DNA of 64,000 nt. Origin: Streptomonospora wellingtoniae. GTDB taxonomy: Bacteria; Actinomycetota; Actinomycetes; Streptosporangiales; Streptosporangiaceae. The notes beneath the pieces are model-generated. The model saw only the letters and a list, made by a program, of their open reading frames with translations, had not been told where the DNA came from and made no database searches. Both the position numbers and the translations under genes were made by a program. The DNA lies in assembly GCF_031845375.1 (NCBI RefSeq), contig NZ_JAVREK010000008.1:1-64000 (forward strand), written 5' to 3'. Of this stretch, positions 57,070-64,000 are shown piece after piece (position 1 is the first letter of the stretch; the number at the start of each line of letters is the position of its first letter).

Positions 57070-58152
57070 ACTTTGCGTGTACTGGCCGCCATGTCCGGCG
57101 GCGTCGACTCCGCCGTCGCCGCGGCCAGGGCCGCCGAGGCCGGCCACGACGTCACCGGCGTGCACCTGGCCCTCTCCAAGAACCCGCAGTCCTACCGCAC
57201 CGGCGCCCGCGGCTGCTGCACGGCCGAGGACTCCCGCGACGCGCAGCGGGCCGCCGACGTCATCGGCATCCCGTTCTACGTCTGGGACATGGCCGAGGAG
57301 TTCGACCGCGACGTCGTGCAGGACTTCGTCTCCGAGTACGCGGTGGGGCGCACACCCAACCCGTGCCTGCGCTGCAACGAGAAGATCAAGTTCGAGGCTG
57401 TGCTGGACCGCGCGGTCGCTCTCGGCTTCGACGCCGTGTGCACCGGCCACCACGTGCGCAAGGCCGGCGGCCGGCTGCGGCGCAGCGTCGACGCCGACAA
57501 GGACCAGTCCTACGTCCTGGGCGTACTCGACCGCGGCCAGGTGGCGCACGCCATGTTCCCGCTGGGCGACTGCACCAAGGACGAGGTCCGCGCCGAGGCC
57601 GAGCACCGCGGGCTGGCGGTGGCCGACAAGCCCGACAGCCACGACATCTGCTTCATCGCCGACGGCGACACCGCCGGATTCCTGAACACACGGCTGGGCG
57701 GCGAGCCCGGTCCGATCAAGGACGAGTCCGGCGAGGTCCTGGGAACCCACCAGGGCGCACACACCTACACGGTCGGCCAGCGCAAAGGGCTGAACCTGGG
57801 CGGCGCGGCCGAGCGCCGCTACGTGCTCTCCATCGAGCCGGTGGAGAACACCGTCACCGTCGGGCCGCGCGAGGCGCTGCGTGTCGACGAGATCACCGCC
57901 GAGCGCCCGGTGTGGAGCGGCGGCGACCCCTTCGCCGAGCCCACGGCCTGCACGGTGCAGCTGCGCGCCCACGGCGAGGTGTACTCCTGCACCGCGGTGC
58001 AGCGCGACGGCGAGCTGCTCATCCGCCTCGACGAGCCCGCCGCGGGCGTGGCCGCCGGGCAGGCGGCGGTCCTCTACGACGGCGACACCGTGCTGGGTTC
58101 GGGCACCATCGCCGCGACCGCCCGCAGCGGCGATCCCGTCGCCTCCGGCTAG
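57067..58152 (+). CDS. mnmA: tRNA-specific 2-thiouridylase
   Basis: Adds sulfur at U34 of tRNA Glu, Gln and Lys; 361 residues. The PP-loop ATP motif is SGGVDSA (10-16). Catalytic Cys100 (TPNPCLRCN) and Cys195 (SHDICFI) match E. coli Cys102/Cys199. Typical TVGQRKGL motif. ATG 57067 is chosen over 56932 because the protein must start just before the PP-loop. Sulfur probably comes from the cysteine desulfurase encoded upstream. Confidence 0.96.
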   Translation: MTLRVLAAMSGGVDSAVAAARAAEAGHDVTGVHLALSKNPQSYRTGARGCCTAEDSRDAQRAADVIGIPFYVWDMAEEFDRDVVQDFVSEYAVGRTPNPCLRCNEKIKFEAVLDRAVALGFDAVCTGHHVRKAGGRLRRSVDADKDQSYVLGVLDRGQVAHAMFPLGDCTKDEVRAEAEHRGLAVADKPDSHDICFIADGDTAGFLNTRLGGEPGPIKDESGEVLGTHQGAHTYTVGQRKGLNLGGAAERRYVLSIEPVENTVTVGPREALRVDEITAERPVWSGGDPFAEPTACTVQLRAHGEVYSCTAVQRDGELLIRLDEPAAGVAAGQAAVLYDGDTVLGSGTIAATARSGDPVASG

Positions 58153-58257
58153 GCCGCGCCGGTCCGGGCGCCCGCGGACCCGGCCCGCGGCGGGTGGCCG
58201 CGGTCGCCCACGGCTGTTGTGGCGGTCGCATCCGTGCCGCCTCCTTGTCCCGCGAGG

Positions 58258-58276
58258 TTAGGTTAGGCATAACATA
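58258..58276 (+). promoter_or_regulatory. Half iron box (IdeR/DmdR1-type) upstream of DedA gene
   Basis: TTAGGTTAGGCATAACATA. The left half matches the TTAGGTTAGGC of actinobacterial iron boxes exactly; the right half is only a partial match to TAACCTAA. About 48 bp before the start codon. Confidence 0.55.
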
Positions 58277-58323
58277 GTTCGTGCGCCGGTCCGCTCCGGC
58301 GCGGCGTGTGCGGAGGGGGTGCG

Positions 58324-58869
58324 ATGGACTACGGGTTCCTGGACGGCCGGCCCTTCTGGATCGTCTACGCGGCTCTCTTCGCCATCGCCTTCGCACGCAC
58401 GCAGGCCATCTACTGGATCGGCCGCGGCGTGGGAGCGGGACTGCACCGCTCCCGGCCGGCCGAGCGCATCGGCGACCGCCTCGCCCGGGCGGAGCGCCTG
58501 ATCAACCGCTTCGGTCCGCCCGTCGTCACCGTGTCCTACGCCACCGTGGGTGTCCAGTCCGCGATCCACCTCTCCGCCGGCGCCATGCGCATGTCCTACT
58601 GGCGCTATCTCGCCGCCATGCTGCCGGGCTGCGCCGGCTGGGCGGCCATCTACAGCCTCGGCGGCCTCGCGGTCCTCGCCGTGTGGTGGGACCTGTTCCT
58701 GCGCTCGCCCGCCCTGGCCGCGGCGGTCGTCGCCCTCGCCGCGGCCGCCGCCACCGCTGTGGTTCTGCTGCGCCGCCGGCGGGGGCGCGCCGACCACCCC
58801 GTCGAGGCCGCCGCGGAGTCCGACTCCGCGGCCGAGTCCGAGCGCGCCGAGGGCTGCCGCACCTCCTGA
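58324..58869 (+). CDS. DedA/VTT-family membrane protein
   Basis: A 181-residue integral membrane protein of the SNARE-associated/VTT type, a family linked to lipid scrambling and envelope homeostasis. Conserved region: FGPPVVTVSYATVGVQSAIHLSAGAMRMSYWRYL. Three or four hydrophobic helices, then an acidic C-terminal tail. Start ATG 58324 with GGAGGGGG upstream. An iron-box-like sequence in its promoter suggests iron control. It precedes the MmpL gene across a 256-bp spacer. Confidence 0.88.
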   Translation: MDYGFLDGRPFWIVYAALFAIAFARTQAIYWIGRGVGAGLHRSRPAERIGDRLARAERLINRFGPPVVTVSYATVGVQSAIHLSAGAMRMSYWRYLAAMLPGCAGWAAIYSLGGLAVLAVWWDLFLRSPALAAAVVALAAAAATAVVLLRRRRGRADHPVEAAAESDSAAESERAEGCRTS

Positions 58870-58985
58870 CGCCGCCGCCCGCGCCGCCACACGCGCGCCG
58901 CTCCCGGTGAGCCTCCGCCGCCCGCCCGCCCGCTCGCTGACGGCGCGGCTTCTCGTGACTTCCGCACTGCGCGGCGCGCGGCCGA

Positions 58986-59040
58986 ATACGATATATCCAC
59001 CATACGATATTGACCTATTATCGTATGGTGGATATACAAT
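58986..59040. promoter_or_regulatory. A+T-rich long palindrome upstream of MmpL gene
   Basis: Perfect 18-bp arms TATATCCACCATACGATA (58992-59009) and its complement (59019-59036) with a 9-base centre; imperfect pairing continues outward. It is a conspicuous A/T island. ATACGATAT occurs at 58986 and 59002, as in the MarR/SDR spacer. Probably a double operator. Confidence 0.75.
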
Positions 59041-59125
59041 ATTTGGCGTAAGCGAACGACCGGCCGCACTCGCCTCCATCGGGGGAGGGGCGCGGGCCGA
59101 GTCCCGGCGAACAGGGTGTGTTCCG

Positions 59126-61441
59126 TTGATCAACGCGCTATCCCGGCTGGTCACCCGCCATCCGTGGGCGGTCCTCGCGGGTGCCCTGCTCCTCGTCGCG
59201 GTCGCCGCGGTCGTCGGGAGCGGCGCCGCTGACCGGCTGCGCGCGGGCCAGGGCACGGTGGATCCCGACTCCGAATCGGCGCGGGCCGACGAGCTGCTGG
59301 AGGAGCACTTCCCCGACAGCCGCCCCAACCTCATACTGCTGGTCCACAGCGACACCGGTGTGGACGATCGCGAGGCCGCCGCGGTGGGGCTGCGCACGGC
59401 CGATCGGCTGGCCTACGAGGACGCCGTCGGCGGCGTGGTCTCCTACTGGCGGACCGGTGCCGACGAGCTGAAGTCCCGCGACGGCGAGTACGCGCTCATC
59501 GCCGCCCACATCGAGGGCGACGAGGAGACCGCCGGAGCCATCGGCCGCCGGCTCGCCGCCGAGTACACCGGAAACCGAGGCGAGGGAGTCGAGATCAGGG
59601 CCGGCGGTAGCACCGCCGTGCTCGACGAGGTCGAGCGGACCATCGCCGAAGACCTGGTCACCTCCGAGATGATCGCCCTGCCGGTGACGCTGGCCGTCCT
59701 GGTCCTCGTGTTCTCCAGCGCAATTGCCGCGCTGCTGCCGCTCGCTGTGGGCGTCGTCGCGATCATCGGCACCAACGCCGTGCTGTGGGCGATCGCGGGC
59801 TTCACCGACGTCTCGGTCTTCGCGCAGAACCTCACCACCGCCCTCGGGCTCGGGTTGGCCGTGGACTACGCCCTGCTCATGGTGCGCCGGTACCGCGACG
59901 AGATCGACCGCGGGGCCGGGACCGCCGAGGCCGTGGTCCGCACGCTGCACACGGCCGGGCGCACCGTGGTCTTCTCCGCACTGACGATCGCGGTCGCCCT
60001 GGCCTCGCTGCTCGTCTTCCCGCTGTACTTCCTGCGCTCCTTCGCCTACTCCGGGGTCGCGGTGGTGCTGCTGGCCGCGGCGGCCGCGCTCGTCCTGCTG
60101 CCCGCGCTGCTGGCGGTGCTCGGACACCGGGTCGACGCGCTGAACGTGCGCCGCCTCCTGCCGTCCCGGGCCCGCCGGAGCGGAGCGGCGCGCCCCGAGG
60201 GCTTCGGCGATGCGTTCTGGCGGCGGCTGACCCGCACGGTCACCGGGCGGGCCCCGCTGTTCGCCGTCGGCTCGGTGGCACTGCTCGTCCTGGTCGGGCT
60301 GCCGTTCCTGCGGGTGGAGTTCGGCATGGCCGACGACCGCCAGCTGCCCCCCGGGGCCGAGGCCCGCCAGGTCCAGCAGGTCCTGCGAGAGGGATTCGAC
60401 GGCAACACGGCGGCCGCGATCGACGTCGTCGCCGACGGCGTGCGCACCGGTCCCGACCGCGCCGAGCTGGAGGACTACGCCGCCGCGCTCTCCGAGCTCG
60501 ACAATGTCGACGAGGTGCGCACACCCGTGGGCGTCCTCGCCGACGGGCGGCTCACACGGCAGCGCACCCCCGTCGACGCGGTGCGCGAGTCGGGCGGTCT
60601 CGCCCGCCTGCAGGTGGTGCCCACCGAAGGAGTGGAGGCGGTTTCGCCGGAGAGCCAGCGGCTCGTGCGCGACGTCCGGGCGGTGGACAGCCCGTTCCCC
60701 ACGTGGGCCACCGGGCAGGCCGCGACCGTCGTCGACACTCAGGCCGCCATCGGCGACCGGCTGGGCTACGCGCTCGCGCTGATCGCCGTGAGCACGCTCG
60801 TGCTGGTGTTCCTGCTCACCGGGAGCCTGATCGCGCCCCTCCAGGCGGTCCTGCTCAACTCCCTCAGCCTCACGGCCATGTTCGGCGCGGTCGTGTGGAT
60901 CTTCCAGGACGGGCGGCTCAGCGGACTGCTCGGATTCACCCCGACCGGGTTCATCGACACCTCCGTTCCCGTCCTCATGTTCTGCGTCGCCTTCGGGCTG
61001 TCCATGGACTACGGGGTGTTCCTGCTGTCGCGGATGAAAGAGGAGTTCGACCGCACCGGCGACCACCGCGCGGCGATCGATCTGGGGGTGCGCCGGACCG
61101 GGGGCATCGTCACCGCCGCGGCCGTCATCCTCGCCGTGGTGATGTTCGCGATCGGGTTCTCCCGCATCACCAACACCATGGTGCTCGGGTTCGGCGTCGG
61201 GCTCGCCGTGCTCGTCGACGCGACCGTCGTCCGCTGCCTGCTGGTACCCGCTGTGATGGCGATGACCGGGCGCGCCACCTGGTGGGCTCCCGCCCGGCTG
61301 CGCCGGTTGCACGAGAGGTTCGGTCTGCGCGAGCACGGCGGGCCGGAGCCGGAGGGCGCCGGGACCGACGGCGGCGGCACCGACCGCGACCCGCTCCGCG
61401 GGCCGGCCGAGCCCGTGGCCTCCTCCGCGGGGCCGCCATGA
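59126..61441 (+). CDS. MmpL/RND-family transporter
   Basis: A 771-residue membrane exporter of lipids or other hydrophobic compounds. Twelve helices in two halves, each preceded by a large extracytoplasmic loop. Proton-relay segments: GLGLAVDYALLMVRRYRDE in half 1 and AFGLSMDYGVFLLSRMKEE in half 2, each with the conserved Asp-Tyr pair. Start TTG 59126 (MINALSRLVTRHP) gives the typical short N-terminus, with only a weak GGGTG upstream. It overlaps or abuts the secreted hydrolase genes that follow, so they are probably co-expressed. Confidence 0.94.
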   Translation: MINALSRLVTRHPWAVLAGALLLVAVAAVVGSGAADRLRAGQGTVDPDSESARADELLEEHFPDSRPNLILLVHSDTGVDDREAAAVGLRTADRLAYEDAVGGVVSYWRTGADELKSRDGEYALIAAHIEGDEETAGAIGRRLAAEYTGNRGEGVEIRAGGSTAVLDEVERTIAEDLVTSEMIALPVTLAVLVLVFSSAIAALLPLAVGVVAIIGTNAVLWAIAGFTDVSVFAQNLTTALGLGLAVDYALLMVRRYRDEIDRGAGTAEAVVRTLHTAGRTVVFSALTIAVALASLLVFPLYFLRSFAYSGVAVVLLAAAAALVLLPALLAVLGHRVDALNVRRLLPSRARRSGAARPEGFGDAFWRRLTRTVTGRAPLFAVGSVALLVLVGLPFLRVEFGMADDRQLPPGAEARQVQQVLREGFDGNTAAAIDVVADGVRTGPDRAELEDYAAALSELDNVDEVRTPVGVLADGRLTRQRTPVDAVRESGGLARLQVVPTEGVEAVSPESQRLVRDVRAVDSPFPTWATGQAATVVDTQAAIGDRLGYALALIAVSTLVLVFLLTGSLIAPLQAVLLNSLSLTAMFGAVVWIFQDGRLSGLLGFTPTGFIDTSVPVLMFCVAFGLSMDYGVFLLSRMKEEFDRTGDHRAAIDLGVRRTGGIVTAAAVILAVVMFAIGFSRITNTMVLGFGVGLAVLVDATVVRCLLVPAVMAMTGRATWWAPARLRRLHERFGLREHGGPEPEGAGTDGGGTDRDPLRGPAEPVASSAGPP

Positions 61442-61506
61442 GCGCCGCGCACGCCTCCCGGGCCGCGGACCCCGGCCCCCGGAACCCACGACGAAAGAGG
61501 AGCCCC

Positions 61507-62673
61507 ATGCGCATGCGCCCGGGCATCGCGGCGGCCGCCGTCGCCATCCTGGCCCTGGTCTGCGTCGCCGCCGCAGCAGCGTTCCCGGACGAGCAGCCCG
61601 CAGAGGCGGCTCCGGCCCGGCCCGGGCCCGAGCGGGCCGCGCAGCTGACCGCCGAGCGGATGCGCCGCGGCGGCATCGCCGACGTCCCCGTGGAGTTCGC
61701 GGTCGAGAACACCAACCGGTCTGAGGCGGCCTGCAACACCGACGGCGCCGGCTACCGCATCCGCGGCCACATCACGGCGCCCGCGCAGGCCCTCGCGGGC
61801 GGAACCGCCACCCTCTACCTGCACGGCCTCTCGTCGGGGGAGTGGTACTGGCGCATGAACGCACCCGGATACCACCACGCCGAGGAGATGGCGCGGCGCG
61901 GCCACGTCTCGGTCACCGTCGACCGGCTCGGCTACGGCGACAGCGGCAAACCCCCGGGACTGCAGACGTGCTTGGGCGGCCAGGCCGACATCGCCCACCA
62001 GATCACCGAGCAGCTCAAGGACGGCGACTACACCGCGACCGGGCCCGCCGCCGGCGCCGAGCCCGCGGGCTCCGGCGAGGACGCCCTGACACCCGAGTTC
62101 GACCGGGTGGTGCTGGCGGGCCACGGCAACGGCGCCGAGATCGCCCAGATAGCGGCGTACTCGTTCGGCGGTGCCGACGCGCTGGTCGTCCTGGGCTGGA
62201 GCGGCCGGGGCCTGACCGACCGCCACAACGCCCGCTTCTTCGGCGCGCTCGCGGCCTGCATGCAGGGCGGAGTGCCCGCGGGCGGCGACTCCGGCCCCGG
62301 CGGCTACGCGTTCTTCGACACCGGTCCCGATGAGTTCGCCGACGCCAACCTCCACGACGCCGAGCCCGCGGTGGTCGAGGCCGCCGTGCGCCTGCAGAGC
62401 CGTCACCCGTGCGGCGACCTGGCCAACCGGTTGGAGTCCGTGGCCAACGGGACCCGCAACTACAGCGAGATCGAGGTCCCCGTGTTCTTCGCCTACGGCG
62501 CGCAGGACGAGCAGGTGCAGGGAGGCGGTTCGCACCGCGCCCTGTTCGGCGGCACCGACGACACCGAACTGCTCATGCTCGACGGCAGCGGCCACTACAT
62601 GGGCCTGGAGCGCGGCGCCGACCGCCTCCACCGTCGCATGGCCGCCTGGCTGGACCGGGAGTCCCTGGTATGA
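61507..62673 (+). CDS. Secreted alpha/beta-hydrolase-like protein lacking the catalytic Ser
   Basis: A 388-residue exported protein with N-terminal signal peptide (MRMRPGIAAAAVAILALV...). Alpha/beta-hydrolase features: oxyanion strand TLYLHGLSSGEW, VTVDRLGYGDS, acid in AYGAQDEQ, His in DGSGHYMG. The nucleophile elbow reads G205-H-G-N-G209, so Gly207 replaces Ser; codon GGC differs from AGC by one base. Four Cys residues shared with the next gene suggest disulfides. ATG 61507 with AGAGGAG is preferred; ATG 61438, overlapping the MmpL stop, is possible. Likely a pseudoenzyme or binding protein. Confidence 0.88.
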   Translation: MRMRPGIAAAAVAILALVCVAAAAAFPDEQPAEAAPARPGPERAAQLTAERMRRGGIADVPVEFAVENTNRSEAACNTDGAGYRIRGHITAPAQALAGGTATLYLHGLSSGEWYWRMNAPGYHHAEEMARRGHVSVTVDRLGYGDSGKPPGLQTCLGGQADIAHQITEQLKDGDYTATGPAAGAEPAGSGEDALTPEFDRVVLAGHGNGAEIAQIAAYSFGGADALVVLGWSGRGLTDRHNARFFGALAACMQGGVPAGGDSGPGGYAFFDTGPDEFADANLHDAEPAVVEAAVRLQSRHPCGDLANRLESVANGTRNYSEIEVPVFFAYGAQDEQVQGGGSHRALFGGTDDTELLMLDGSGHYMGLERGADRLHRRMAAWLDRESLV

Positions 62674-62714
62674 GCGCCCGAGCCCGCAGTGCCCGCACAG
62701 AGAGGAGACGGCCG

Positions 62715-63890
62715 GTGAGCCGACCGACGGCGGTCCTCGCAGCCGCTGCCGCTGCCCTACTCCTGGCCGCCGCCGCGGCGGCCGACGCGCAGGTCGGCCC
62801 CGCCCCCGCCCCCGAGCCCGCACCGGCGGCACAGGCCGCGCCGCAGCCGGAGCAGGGCGCGGGCGGCGCCGTCCATCGTGCGGCCGCCCTTCCGAGCGAG
62901 CCCGCGGAAAGCGTCGCGCCGGAGGACGTCGTCGACGTGCCGGTGGAGTTCACGGTGCGCAACCGCAACCGCACGCGCAGCCGGTGCTCGGCCGACGGCG
63001 AGAGCTACACCGTCCGAGGGCACCTCACCGCGCCCGCCCGCGTCCTAGAACAGCGGGATCCGGCGGTGACGCTGTACCTGCACGGCACCAACACCGGCGA
63101 GTGGATCTGGCGTCTGGACGTCGACGGCCGCAACTACGTCGAGGAGATGGCCGCCCGCGGACACGCGTCGGTCACCGTCGACCGCCTCGGCTACGGCGAC
63201 AGCGACCACCCCCACGGGCTCGACACGTGCAGCGGCGCCCACGCCGACATCGCCGACCAGATCGTCTCGCGCCTGCGCTCGGGCGACTACGAAACCGGCG
63301 GGGCCGAGCCGGCGGAGTTCTCCGCGGTGTTCCTCGGCGGCCACTCCAGCGGAGGACTCGTCGCCGAAGCGGTCGCGGCGTCCTTCCACAGCGTCGACGG
63401 CCTCCTCATGTCCGGCTGGGCCGCCGTCGGCATCACCGGCGAGACCAACCGCCGCTTCCTCGCCGCCTACGAGACCTGCCTGGACGGCGGCGAACCCTAC
63501 GCGCGGTCCGGCGACCCCGCCGGCTACGTCCACTTCGACTCCACGGAGGAGGACTTCCTCGCCGGCGGCCTGGGCGAGGACGCCCCGGCGGCCGTGGTGC
63601 AGGAGGTGCGCAGGCACTACACCCGCAGCCCCTGCGGCGTGCTCATCTCCGAACCCGCCGGCATCCTCGCCGACCTGGAGCTCGTCGGCGACATCGAGGT
63701 TCCGGTCCGCCTCGTCTACGGCGAGCGCGACGCGCTGCGCCAGGGCGTCGAAGGCTACGCCGACCTGTTCACCGCCAGCTCGGACGTGACGGAGCAGACC
63801 CTGCCCGAAGCCGGACACTTCGTCACGGTCGACGCCAACGCACCCCGGTTCTACGACGGCGCAGCCCGATGGCTGCGGCGCCACGGATGA
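62715..63890 (+). CDS. Secreted alpha/beta hydrolase (active-site Ser present)
   Basis: Paralogue of the preceding gene, 391 residues, with signal peptide (MSRPTAVLAAAAAALLLAAA). Nucleophile elbow G209-HSSG with Ser211; acid in VYGERDAL; His in PEAGHFV. The VPVEFTVRNRNRT segment and four Cys positions match the paralogue. Start GTG 62715 with GAGGAG upstream; ATG 62670 overlaps the previous stop. A secreted esterase or lipase acting on what MmpL exports is inferred. Confidence 0.9.
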   Translation: MSRPTAVLAAAAAALLLAAAAAADAQVGPAPAPEPAPAAQAAPQPEQGAGGAVHRAAALPSEPAESVAPEDVVDVPVEFTVRNRNRTRSRCSADGESYTVRGHLTAPARVLEQRDPAVTLYLHGTNTGEWIWRLDVDGRNYVEEMAARGHASVTVDRLGYGDSDHPHGLDTCSGAHADIADQIVSRLRSGDYETGGAEPAEFSAVFLGGHSSGGLVAEAVAASFHSVDGLLMSGWAAVGITGETNRRFLAAYETCLDGGEPYARSGDPAGYVHFDSTEEDFLAGGLGEDAPAAVVQEVRRHYTRSPCGVLISEPAGILADLELVGDIEVPVRLVYGERDALRQGVEGYADLFTASSDVTEQTLPEAGHFVTVDANAPRFYDGAARWLRRHG

Positions 63891-63919
63891 CAGCCCGCAC
63901 CACCTCTGGAAGGCAGCAC

Positions 63920-64000
63920 GTGTCGATCACCAGAAGTCCCCAACGCCAAGACGCGGGGGCCGAGGCCCCCGTACCCGTCCTGCGGCGCCTGGGCCGCTTC
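63920..64000 (+). CDS. Start of next gene (partial)
   Basis: GTG 63920 with GGAAGG seven bases upstream opens VSITRSPQRQDAGAEAP and continues in frame to the window end (27 codons). Thirty bases after the hydrolase stop, so probably the same operon. Too short to name. Confidence 0.6.
   Translation, partial: MSITRSPQRQDAGAEAPVPVLRRLGRF

Noticed and set aside
55714..57972. Long minus-strand frame ending in repeat copy 3 and covering mnmA
   Set aside because: It runs antisense to mnmA and out of frame with the better-supported minus-strand gene at 55749-56939.

Overview
The window comes from a very G+C-rich actinomycete. A filamentous member of the Nocardiopsaceae or a related family is likely. 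Supporting signs are very strong G/C third-codon bias, many GTG/TTG starts, several apparently leaderless starts (a TANNNT -10 box 7-10 nt before the start codon), the GlgE glucan pathway, an AfsA/SARP signalling locus, an MmpL transporter and NrtR control of nadA. The genus is inferred, not proven. No tRNA, CRISPR array, transposase or prophage was seen. The sequence opens at the 3' end of a 5S rRNA gene with its terminator, so an rRNA operon ends here.

0-16.7 kb: a class A penicillin-binding protein with a huge disordered N-terminus; a cytochrome P450 divergent from a long TetR regulator with a perfect palindromic operator between them; a minus-strand set (toroid-fold 'prenyltransferase-like' protein, SAM methyltransferase, GT4 glycosyltransferase, metallo-beta-lactamase-fold hydrolase) flanked by a KstR-like TetR; an ECF sigma factor with a transmembrane tail; nadA divergent from nrtR with an NrtR box between them.

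16.8-24.7 kb: a HAD phosphatase, a four-gene osmoprotectant ABC transporter (ATPase, permease, permease, lipoprotein), a flavin reductase coupled to SppA, and a lipoprotein.

24.8-37.3 kb: the complete trehalose-to-glucan (GlgE) route as glgE-treS-mak-glgB on the minus strand, divergent from glgP; then a MarR regulator divergent from an extended SDR with an A+T-rich operator region between them.

37.3-48.1 kb: a giant AfsR-like SARP divergent from an AfsA-family butyrolactone synthase, a HAD phosphatase and an FAD monooxygenase. SARP-type repeats with 11-bp phasing lie upstream of afsA. A TPP riboswitch then precedes the thiamine-precursor ECF transporter ykoEDC.

48.3-58.2 kb: enoyl-CoA hydratase, a YbaK-type deacylase, a membrane Ser/Thr kinase preceded by a short overlapping leader ORF, etfBA, a cysteine desulfurase, an unrecognised conserved protein and mnmA. 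The desulfurase (sulfur donor) and MnmA (tRNA 2-thiolation) act together and share a near-identical start region.

58.2-64 kb: a half iron box, a DedA-family membrane protein, a long A+T-rich palindrome, an MmpL transporter and two secreted alpha/beta-hydrolase paralogues. One paralogue has lost its nucleophilic serine. The next gene runs off the window.

Across the window a perfect 21-bp inverted repeat element occurs at three sites. All three are spacers between convergent genes, and one copy is interrupted by about 175 bp.
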